64,000 nt of DNA, from the NCBI RefSeq assembly GCF_002003665.1, contig NZ_JATM01000005.1:118108-182107 (forward strand), in the 5' to 3' direction. Below are positions 53,600 through 61,350 of the stretch, piece by piece. The position numbers and the translations under genes are program-made. Source of the DNA: Bombella intestini. GTDB lineage: Bacteria > Pseudomonadota > Alphaproteobacteria > Acetobacterales > Acetobacteraceae. The notes below the pieces were generated by a model that saw only the letters and a list, made by a program, of their open reading frames with translations, searched no databases and was not told the DNA's origin. How positions within the stretch are numbered: the stretch's first letter is position 1; every line of letters begins with the position of its first letter.

Positions 53600-55336
53600 C
53601 GGTTCATCCCCGCACGGGCGGGGAACAGGACTGGATGCGACTGAATGACATTCGTCTGGCCGGTTCATCCCCGCACGGGCGGGGAACAGGATCCGGCTGC
53701 GCCACGTCTCTACTGGCTCAATGGTTCATCCCCGCACGGGCGGGGAACAGGTACCTCATAATTATTTCGATAATTACTTGACCGGTTCATCCCCGCACGG
53801 GCGGGGAACAGATGTGGCACTTGTTCCCGTGGGGCGGGTCAATCGGTTCATCCCCGCACGGGCGGGGAACAGGGTGCCGGTGCGAAATCGTCATAGGCAC
53901 TGCGCGGTTCATCCCCGCACGGGCGGGGAACAGTAAAACAGCCGTTTTATCCGCTGCAGCTATGTCGGTTCATCCCCGCACGGGCGGGGAACAGTCGTTG
54001 CGATCAGGAAGGGATTTCTGTGGCGACGGTTCATCCCCGCACGGGCGGGGAACAGGAGTTCGGGAATGACCGGGTTCCGGCCCGTTCCGGTTCATCCCCG
54101 CACGGGCGGGGAACAGGAGATGCGAGGCCCCTGTAATAAGCTACCGAGCGGTTCATCCCCGCACGGGCGGGGAACAGGTGGATTTTCCACGAGGCACACC
54201 ATAATTGAGCGGTTCATCCCCGCACGGGCGGGGAACAGAGCTGCCCAGCGGTCCCCTCAGACGGTGCGGGCGGTTCATCCCCGCACGGGCGGGGAACAGT
54301 GAACCGAGCCGGGTAATGCGGGTTGATTTTGCGGTTCATCCCCGCACGGGCGGGGAACAGTGGGGGCTGTTTCTTGGTCTGGAGCAGAATTTCGGTTCAT
54401 CCCCGCACGGGCGGGGAACAGGTATAATTTTGACAACGCCCTAAAAGGAAATACGGTTCATCCCCGCACGGGCGGGGAACAGATCCCCTTCAGCACTAGG
54501 CAGATGCACAGCCACGGTTCATCCCCGCACGGGCGGGGAACAGATCTGGTAAATCAGATCAGACCTCTGCGTATGCGGTTCATCCCCGCACGGGCGGGGA
54601 ACAGTTCCCCTAGTTTCCGCAAAATAGTCCCCAATACGGTTCATCCCCGCACGGGCGGGGAACAGGTAGAGAAACGTTTGTTGGCACGCTCTCTAGCCGG
54701 TTCATCCCCGCACGGGCGGGGAACAGCCGGCAATGAGTTTAGAGTTTGGCCGCCCTAGCGGTTCATCCCCGCACGGGCGGGGAACAGCAATATTTATAAC
54801 GTCTTATGCACGGATGAGACGGTTCATCCCCGCACGGGCGGGGAACAGGGCGGCTGTATAAGCAGCGGTAATAGCTGTGGCGGTTCATCCCCGCACGGGC
54901 GGGGAACAGTCAATCGCCGAATCTGGGGCGTTTCTCCGGCCCGGTTCATCCCCGCACGGGCGGGGAACAGGTGTATCGGTCATCAGTTTGTAATCGGTAC
55001 TACGGTTCATCCCCGCACGGGCGGGGAACAGTTAGAAATAGAGGCGGCGTTAGTCTGAATTGCCGGTTCATCCCCGCACGGGCGGGGAACAGATGTCAGC
55101 TGTCGTTACGTTGCGCATTTTTTGCGGTTCATCCCCGCACGGGCGGGGAACAGAGAACATCAAGGGCCCGCCCACTGTCATAGACCGGTTCATCCCCGCA
55201 CGGGCGGGGAACAGTAGAAGAGTAATCGTAAGTATTTTCTCCCTCTCGGTTCATCCCCGCACGGGCGGGGAACAGGCGGTGATAGAGCCGCTCATGGCCG
55301 CTACTGTCGGTTCATCCCCGCACGGGCGGGGAACAG
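53600..55336 (-). CRISPR. Type I-E CRISPR array, 29 repeats and 28 spacers
   Basis: A 29-base repeat recurs every 61 bases from 53600 to 55308, giving 29 repeats and 28 spacers of exactly 32 bases. On the + strand it starts CGGTTCATCCCCGCAC and ends GGGCGGGGAACAG; on the transcribed - strand it begins CTGTTCCCCGCCC and ends GATGAACCG, the normal I-E form with a CCCCGC/GCGGGG hairpin for Cas6e. The only variant I found is repeat 3 from the left (53722), whose first + strand base is T. The leader end is on the right beside cas2, so the newest spacers are near 55300 and the oldest near 53640. Confidence 0.99.
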
Positions 55337-55423
55337 ACTTCCTATAACGCACTGTAAGATATATCTTTTTTTGTTGTCAAAGATCCTACCAACTTAAATT
55401 ATATTTTAATCTTCTCTCCCTTC
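55337..55423 (-). promoter_or_regulatory. CRISPR leader with pre-crRNA promoter
   Basis: An 87-bp AT-rich leader lies between cas2 and the first repeat. On the - strand a perfect -35 TTGACA (55380-55375) is followed after 18 bases by TACAGT (55356-55351), placing transcription start near 55344, just before the first repeat. I found no exact IHF consensus. Confidence 0.7.
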
Positions 55424-55705
55424 CTACTCTGAATAGAAAGAAACTAGCTTCAATCCATCGAAATCTACAGGCATCCGGCGGTTCTGGCCAACCGTACGAA
55501 ACTCATAGCCCTGATCATTAGAAGCGCGCCAAACCATAAGAGCATCACCCAACGGCCCCACCCCAAGGAGAACCTGCTCCCAGATCATTTCCCTTGTCCG
55601 TTTGGAATAATTACCCACATAGACACCAGCCCGAATCTCTACCAGCCACGCCGCCAAACGGCCACGCAGACGAGGCGGAGCATTTGTAACAACAACTACA
55701 AACAT
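55424..55705 (-). CDS. cas2: Cas2e, type I-E adaptation protein
   Basis: The 93-residue protein is of the E. coli-like Cas2e group (FVVVVTNAPPRLRGRLAAWLVEIRAGVYVG). Cas2 dimers bridge two Cas1 dimers to form the spacer integrase. ATG 55705 overlaps the cas1 stop by one base; an in-frame GTG precedes it. It is the last cas gene before the leader. Confidence 0.96.
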   Translation of the reverse strand: MFVVVVTNAPPRLRGRLAAWLVEIRAGVYVGNYSKRTREMIWEQVLLGVGPLGDALMVWRASNDQGYEFRTVGQNRRMPVDFDGLKLVSFYSE

Positions 55706-56655
55706 CACCGATGCCCCGGGTCCCCAAAGACTTCATCCTCAAACGCCACAGGGACAGCTTCTGGCGGCGGTGCAGGCCGAGGCAGACCGCCAGCAGATAG
55801 AACATGCTCAATGGTTGGAATAATCCTCTCCAGCAGCCTATCTTGGCGGAACTTATCCCGACAAGCCAGCCGCACGGCGCGGTCTGGTGCCATATCCAGC
55901 CGCCCCCTTTCCGCTTTGCCCGCAATACGGAATGCTTCCGGCACCACGGTTTCCATTTTGAAAATATCCGCTACATCATACACAAAGGACAACGGCTTCC
56001 CGCTGTGCAGAAACCCCACCGCTGGTGCATAACCCGCTGCGAGGACTGCGGCTTCAGACAACCCATGCAAGCAAGCTGTGGCCGCTGAGAGGCACCGATT
56101 AGGGATATCCGAACCGCTCCAATCCTTCCGATCATACAAACGGCGTTTCCAACTAACACCATATTGAGCAGCCAGCAGAGCGTAGCTTTCCCTTACACGG
56201 GCTCCCTCAATACCACGCAACTGATCGACCGACCGCCGGGCAGGTGGCTCCTCCTTAAAACGCCGCTTGTACATCTCTCGCACGACACGCAAACGGGCCC
56301 CATCATCCAAAGCCAGACTAGCCTGCCATAACAAACGATCAGCCCGTGCCCCGCCGGGTTGGCCAGAGGAATAAAGGCGTACACCTGCTTCTCCAACCCA
56401 TGTAATCAATGTCCCCACACGGGCCGCCAACGACACCGCTGCATGGGAAATTCGGGCGCCCGGCTCCAGCATGATACCAGCCAGACCACCAACGGGAATC
56501 TGTGTTCTAGTGCCATCGGCATTTATCGCCACAAACGCACCATCCAACACATCCAGCTGGGCCCGCTCTACAAAGATCAAAGAGGATCTATCTTTTAGGG
56601 GGATTGGTTTCGGCGGGGCCAGACCGGGCAACCCGTCTTTCCCCGCCCTACTCAT
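55705..56655 (-). CDS. cas1: Cas1e, type I-E integrase
   Basis: Cas1 cuts and joins new spacers into the leader end of the array. The 316-residue protein shows the I-E-type N-terminus (LPGLAPPKPIPLKDRSSLIFVE) and helical C-terminal domain with KPLSFVYDVADIFK, whose Asp belongs to the metal site, and the preceding GFLHSGK (His). It overlaps cas6e and cas2 by 4 and 1 bases. Confidence 0.97.
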   Translation of the reverse strand: MSRAGKDGLPGLAPPKPIPLKDRSSLIFVERAQLDVLDGAFVAINADGTRTQIPVGGLAGIMLEPGARISHAAVSLAARVGTLITWVGEAGVRLYSSGQPGGARADRLLWQASLALDDGARLRVVREMYKRRFKEEPPARRSVDQLRGIEGARVRESYALLAAQYGVSWKRRLYDRKDWSGSDIPNRCLSAATACLHGLSEAAVLAAGYAPAVGFLHSGKPLSFVYDVADIFKMETVVPEAFRIAGKAERGRLDMAPDRAVRLACRDKFRQDRLLERIIPTIEHVLSAGGLPRPAPPPEAVPVAFEDEVFGDPGHR

Positions 56656-57335
56656 GCAGCCCGCCGGATCAACATAAGGCCACAGCCAAAGGCCTTAGCC
56701 CGACCAAATCCTCGGACAAGCTGAGCCAGAAAAGCTTCTGGGTCTGTCACCTCTAACTGGCCGGCAAAACTCAGAATACCGAACGTTGGTATGCCTCGCT
56801 TCCCCATATTAAAACGGGGAAGTAATTCAGTCCGATAGTCTTCAACCTGCACCTCGTCAGGCACAAAGGTAAAGCCAGCTTTTTCTCCCTGTCGGGCCAG
56901 CCAGAATTTGCCTTCCTTTTCGGCTAAATCCATTCGCTGCTCTGCCCGTTGTTCCTCCGGAACATGACGAAGCGCATCCATAACAACATCAACACGTTTA
57001 CCCGTATCACGCTTCATCCGTGTCGCATTGGCCTGCAGCAAGAAAGCCAGTTTATCACCTGCCTTCAATGCAGGGTCGAATATCTTACACTGGGGAGGCT
57101 CGAACAGCTCATTATCATCCCGTGGTGGACGGGGAGAGAGCGTAAGGAAGCTCCCGTCACTTTCCGCACGCCAGAGAAAATCCCGCTTCTGGTTGGGGTC
57201 CTCTGCAAAAGCAGACCAGAGCATATGATGCTGCGAGGATCGCCTCTGTCCTGCGTCAGACTCTTTCAAGGCGGCTTCCAGAACACGCACAGCAGGGCTG
57301 CGGGAAAGACGGATTCTACTTAGATACCAGCTCAT
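56652..57335 (-). CDS. cas6e: Cas6e, crRNA endonuclease of Cascade
   Basis: Cas6e cuts the pre-crRNA 3' of each repeat hairpin and stays bound to it. The 227-residue protein has a candidate catalytic His in RRSSQHHMLWSAF near residues 32-45 and the C-terminal glycine-rich loop GFGRAKAFGCGLMLI. It lies between cas5 and cas1 with four-base overlaps. Confidence 0.95.
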   Translation of the reverse strand: MSWYLSRIRLSRSPAVRVLEAALKESDAGQRRSSQHHMLWSAFAEDPNQKRDFLWRAESDGSFLTLSPRPPRDDNELFEPPQCKIFDPALKAGDKLAFLLQANATRMKRDTGKRVDVVMDALRHVPEEQRAEQRMDLAEKEGKFWLARQGEKAGFTFVPDEVQVEDYRTELLPRFNMGKRGIPTFGILSFAGQLEVTDPEAFLAQLVRGFGRAKAFGCGLMLIRRAA

Positions 57336-58024
57336 TTCATCGTCTTCCCTAGCAGTTCAACATGACGTATTCCGACATCCCGTGCGGCAAAGTGCCAGCG
57401 TTGCCGGTCCAACGGAATATCATGCACAGAATCACGCTGGCTGCCCTGCTCACCAACAACCATGACCTTTTTAGAAAGATCAACGTGTTTGGAAAGCCAG
57501 ATAGGCACTTTCACCTGCCCTAGAGCTTCCTCGACCGTGTCGGCCTGTACAATCTGAGGGTTCAGAGGGGATGAAAGCGGACAGGATTTACGCCCCAGAT
57601 AGAGCGTAAAATGCGGTTTGCGTAGTGCGTCCGCAATCTTCTCCAGCCCTTTGCCCTGCACAGCCACGCCGTAGAACACACCTGCCCGATAATCACGCAG
57701 GGTGATGCTAGTTGTCAGCCGTCCTCCCGCTTTCCGAATTGCCTCTGGGCGAGAGTTTGGCTTCTTCACCGCTGCCGCCGGGACGGATTGAATGGTGTGG
57801 AAGTCACGCAGGACCGTGCCGCTATCGAATACGGCAACCTCGATCTTCAGACCATCCAGCTCAGAGAAATCACCATCACGCCGAATGCCTAAAGCAGCTC
57901 CCATCAACCCGATCAGTGCGGAACGGCCCGGCCAGAGCAGCGAACCACGCCGCTCATGCCCGGCCAGCTCGCCCATCGCCCCCAAAGAGGCCGAGAGCGA
58001 GAACACCAGATAAGGGGACGCCAT
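57332..58024 (-). CDS. cas5e: Cas5e (CasD), Cascade subunit
   Basis: Cas5e binds the 5' handle of the crRNA in Cascade. The 230-residue protein has the typical N-terminus PYLVFSLSASLGAMGE with a WPGRSALIGLMGAALGI segment, and TTSITLRDYRAGVFYGVAV midway. ATG 58024 overlaps the cas7 stop by one base; a GTG directly precedes it. Confidence 0.95.
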   Translation of the reverse strand: MASPYLVFSLSASLGAMGELAGHERRGSLLWPGRSALIGLMGAALGIRRDGDFSELDGLKIEVAVFDSGTVLRDFHTIQSVPAAAVKKPNSRPEAIRKAGGRLTTSITLRDYRAGVFYGVAVQGKGLEKIADALRKPHFTLYLGRKSCPLSSPLNPQIVQADTVEEALGQVKVPIWLSKHVDLSKKVMVVGEQGSQRDSVHDIPLDRQRWHFAARDVGIRHVELLGKTMK

Positions 58025-59088
58025 CACTCACCCCGCACGGCTTTACCAGCAAAGGCGGCAAGTTCATCCAGCGTTCCGTTTTTACCCACACACAATTTCG
58101 CTTCAGCAGCCCAGCACTGCCCGTAGGCATCATCAATGGCCTTCCGGGTCTCTTCTAGCTTTTTGATAGAGCTTTCCAGCAGGTTTTCACCTTTTACAGC
58201 ATGGAAGAAAGCACCGGACAGATCACGGGGGGCCTGCTCACCCTGTTCCGCCAGCATGTAATGTGCCCGTGGCCTATGGGCGTAGCTATTCTGCTTACCA
58301 CGAGGCGTAGCCTGAGACAGAGAACGAGCCAATGCCTCCATGGCCTTGGCAGCAAGCTCCCTGTCACCATTCAGATTCTCAACCAGCAGGTCCAGATTGA
58401 CACATACATACTGGTAGAACACACCCGTGCCAAAAGCGCTTTCACCGATATGACCGGCCCCACGCTCATCATCTTTATTCAGATCATCCACAGCGGAGAA
58501 CCAGTCTTCCTGTGCTACTGAACGATGAGTCGTGAATGCATGAGCCACCTGCACAGCGGCATCCCGATTAAAATCAGCATCAGAAGCCAACATACGCCCG
58601 AACATGGCGATATCCACCGCTCCATCAGCCTGGCGCAGAACCTTTTTCTTCAGTTCTTTATCTTTGGGTAGCTTCTCCCCAGCAGCAGCTTTTTCGGCCA
58701 GCTCTTCTGCCAGTTTCCATTCATCTGGTGAAATAAAGGCGAGCGTTGTAGCGATTTGTTCGCCCGTTTCCTTATCAGCTGCTTCCAATTTACCGAAAAT
58801 ACTGGCGACAGTGCTTGCGCTCTCCTGAGCTTTTTTCTCGGAAACGCCCTTATTCAAAAGATACTGCACCAACCCACCATGCAGACGTTTAGTCCGTTTC
58901 CCCATATGGTCTGCAAGGTCGTGACTGAAGAACGTGCTTTCCCGCAAGGCTCGTTTGACTGACTGTGAAGAGTGGCGCATACGCACCTCCCCACCAATCA
59001 CGGCCTGTTTGGGACGGCCCATATCGTCACGATTGGGATTAGAAAGACCATAAGTTGTCAGAACATGGAACTGGACAAAATTTGTCAT
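58024..59088 (-). CDS. cas7e: Cas7e (Cse4/CasC), Cascade backbone
   Basis: Cas7e forms the six-copy backbone that holds the crRNA spacer. The 354-residue protein has the family start FVQFHVLTTYGLSNPNRDDMGRPKQAVIGG and SQSVKRALRES, with KQNSYAHRPRAHYML near the C-terminus. It is separated from cse2 by 53 bp, the largest gap inside the Cascade operon, where extra ribosome loading for this high-copy subunit could be set. Confidence 0.96.
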   Translation of the reverse strand: MTNFVQFHVLTTYGLSNPNRDDMGRPKQAVIGGEVRMRHSSQSVKRALRESTFFSHDLADHMGKRTKRLHGGLVQYLLNKGVSEKKAQESASTVASIFGKLEAADKETGEQIATTLAFISPDEWKLAEELAEKAAAGEKLPKDKELKKKVLRQADGAVDIAMFGRMLASDADFNRDAAVQVAHAFTTHRSVAQEDWFSAVDDLNKDDERGAGHIGESAFGTGVFYQYVCVNLDLLVENLNGDRELAAKAMEALARSLSQATPRGKQNSYAHRPRAHYMLAEQGEQAPRDLSGAFFHAVKGENLLESSIKKLEETRKAIDDAYGQCWAAEAKLCVGKNGTLDELAAFAGKAVRGE

Positions 59089-59141
59089 GACACAAAAACC
59101 TACTCAATAGATGGGTAAAAACGAGACCAGCAACATATGTG

Positions 59142-59693
59142 CTATTCTGTCTTGCCTTCTGAATTATTCGCAGCACCAAAATAATCGAGACACCAGCGGG
59201 TCTTGATCCGATCATTCCAGAACATGACATCCCTTGCGAGAGCAGCAACATTGCAACGATAGTCGGCTATCTGCACAGCACGCCGCAATAACGTAGCCAA
59301 CTCTTCATCTTCGGCTGTCATTAACTGCTTGAACCTTAGAGGCGACAATAATGGCTCCTTATCTGCCCCTCTAAGCCGCTCTGCCAATGTGCTTTGGCTA
59401 TGAGTCCGCACACTACCAAGTATCTCAACTAGCCGACAAAAGCGTTTCAGCTCATACTCGCGCACATTCAACGTATGCACCAAGCGATGCACCGCCGGTT
59501 CAAACAAGACGTCAGGGAAACCACCACGACGTAACTTCGCACTGAGTGTGCGCGCCGCTGTTTGGCCAGATGCCTTCTCCGTTTCATCCTTCCCGCTTTT
59601 TGCTGCATCCTTCGACACAGACTGCGTGCGTGGAGCAAGATTCTTTTGCCACCACTCAAAGACCTTCACGCCAATGTCTGTTCTTTCACTCAT
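59142..59693 (-). CDS. cse2: Cse2 (Cas11), Cascade small subunit
   Basis: The 183-residue, mostly helical basic protein matches Cse2 by place and motifs (FEPAVHRLVHTLN; LRFKQLMTAEDEELATLLRRAV). Two copies line the belly of Cascade and stabilise the displaced DNA strand. The Lys/Ser-rich insert at about residues 24-45 is likely disordered. It overlaps cse1 by eight bases. Confidence 0.93.
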   Translation of the reverse strand: MSERTDIGVKVFEWWQKNLAPRTQSVSKDAAKSGKDETEKASGQTAARTLSAKLRRGGFPDVLFEPAVHRLVHTLNVREYELKRFCRLVEILGSVRTHSQSTLAERLRGADKEPLLSPLRFKQLMTAEDEELATLLRRAVQIADYRCNVAALARDVMFWNDRIKTRWCLDYFGAANNSEGKTE

Positions 59694-61179
59694 GCGGCCT
59701 CTTCCTCTTCTTTTGCGGGACGGGGAGACCCAATGCTGTAAACAGGGCTGGACCTGCCTTCTTGCCGTATCCCCACAACTCTATGTTCAGAAACTTCCGG
59801 GCTTCGGCAATTTTCTTCATGCTCTGCATGTCACGCTCGGAAAGTCCCGGCAAAGCAACAGCTTCAAACTGATCCAAAGCCTGCTTTCGCAATACCTTCA
59901 GCCACTCCTCAGAGGGTTTCTCACCTGCAGCTATCTGGTGGAAGCACTGATAAAAAGCAGGTTCAGTTTTCAGGTAAAACTCTTCACGTTGCGCTTCTCG
60001 TGCTTCACCGGCATCCAGAACAGATGATAAGGCCCGGTTCAACATGGCTGCTACCATCTCGGCAGCTTCAATAAAGCCACGTAAAGACTCTTCAGCATCC
60101 TCGGACAGACGAGAAAGTGGCTGACGGGAATAGACAAAGTCTCTCGGGCTCATGTTGTTCATGGCCCAGCCCGCTACAATAACGGACGCCTCATCTCCTC
60201 TCTCTTGCCCACACCACTCTCTCACGATCAGTGCCAAGCTAGCCAAACGTTCTTCATGAGCTTTCTTAGGCTCACTTTCAGCAATGACACCCAACCAGTT
60301 ACGATAGCCAAACCGTCCAGCCCGTGGATGGCGTGGAAGCCACTCCTCTGTGACCTTTATCCGGTAATAAGGGCTTAGAGGATGCCACCATCCGGCATAA
60401 TTCGTGCCATAGGGCCGCTGTATGACGCCCGTCACACCCTCATCATCCCCTACAAGGCGCAGACGGCGGGGCATACCGAAAAACGCCTCCACATCAAAGC
60501 GTCTTGTCCCGTCTGATGGAAAGACAGACGTCTGCCCAGGTTCTGATGTCCGTGTCGGCCTCATCCACGGCAGGTCTTTCATGTCGGATGGCTGACCAAA
60601 CGGAACATTGAGCCAGACGAGGTCCCATAGTTCTTCACCGGGATCGAGAAGTGTCACGAGTGGCCCACCACCACGCATGGAAGTGCGGTTTCCGGCCCCA
60701 CCAGAGGGAGCAAAGTCCTGCAATGTGTAAAGCGCCATCGCCGCTTCCGGTAGAGAAAGACACGGATAACGGTTACGATGCACCATGACGTCAATATTAT
60801 TACGCATGGTCTGCCCACCCGCACTATCGATGAACAGCATATCAACCGGATTGGGAGAGCCTGAAAGTTTCTCCATGTCCTGAAGAAAACGGGGGCCATC
60901 ACCCAGAAGATGAAAGGCCGGCTCATAAGCCGCTAACTTTGTCTTCAAACGGTCCGGATCAGCCCGCCTACGGGCCCGCCAATCCTTCTTATTCGCTGGT
61001 GGATCTGCCAGATAAACAAGCCCGATCAACAACTCTAAACAGGCAACATTCAGATCAGGACGTACCCAATCTGGGAAAATTATGCCCTCTTCTGCCATTT
61101 GCCATGGTGCAATAATCCGCCTGCTACCATCGGCACATCGTACCGGAATCCACGGGTCTGTTATCAGATTTAGAGACAC
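59686..61179 (-). CDS. cse1: Cse1 (Cas8e), Cascade large subunit
   Basis: Cse1 recognises the PAM and recruits Cas3. The 497-residue protein begins SLNLITDPWIPVRCADGSRR, typical of the family, with the LLVGLVYLADPP-like segment (LELLIGLVYLA) near residue 50 and a C-terminal four-helix bundle. The start is GTG at 61179 with AGAGG eight bases before it. It is the first gene of the Cascade-adaptation operon and has its own promoter upstream. Confidence 0.96.
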   Translation of the reverse strand: MSLNLITDPWIPVRCADGSRRIIAPWQMAEEGIIFPDWVRPDLNVACLELLIGLVYLADPPANKKDWRARRRADPDRLKTKLAAYEPAFHLLGDGPRFLQDMEKLSGSPNPVDMLFIDSAGGQTMRNNIDVMVHRNRYPCLSLPEAAMALYTLQDFAPSGGAGNRTSMRGGGPLVTLLDPGEELWDLVWLNVPFGQPSDMKDLPWMRPTRTSEPGQTSVFPSDGTRRFDVEAFFGMPRRLRLVGDDEGVTGVIQRPYGTNYAGWWHPLSPYYRIKVTEEWLPRHPRAGRFGYRNWLGVIAESEPKKAHEERLASLALIVREWCGQERGDEASVIVAGWAMNNMSPRDFVYSRQPLSRLSEDAEESLRGFIEAAEMVAAMLNRALSSVLDAGEAREAQREEFYLKTEPAFYQCFHQIAAGEKPSEEWLKVLRKQALDQFEAVALPGLSERDMQSMKKIAEARKFLNIELWGYGKKAGPALFTALGLPVPQKKRKRPHE

Positions 61180-61311
61180 CAGAAACCTCTAGGGCTACAA
61201 GATCAACCATCCACTGCCTCTCCATGCACCAGCACAAGAATGCAGCACTTCGCTATCATCCTGCATCAGGTCCAGTCCATTAACAAGCCATAAATCAAAA
61301 AAGCATAGCTG

Positions 61312-61339
61312 ATAATAGACTGGAATAAATTACTATCAA
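61312..61339 (-). promoter_or_regulatory. Probable promoter of the cse1-to-cas2 operon
   Basis: On the - strand TTGATA (61339-61334), 16 bases, TATTAT (61317-61312) is a near-consensus sigma-70 promoter in the 171-bp gap between cas3 and cse1. It predicts a leader of about 125 nt before the GTG start. Confidence 0.65.
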
Positions 61340-61350
61340 TATCTCAATGA

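Noticed and set aside
53536..55347. Chain of open frames encoding repeated HPRTGGEQ- and SSPHGRGT-like peptides
   Set aside because: These are translations of the CRISPR repeat in different frames; the 61-base period and adjacent cas genes explain them fully.
55337..55423. IHF site in the CRISPR leader
   Set aside because: Only GTCAA-like partial matches were seen; nothing close to the full consensus on either strand.
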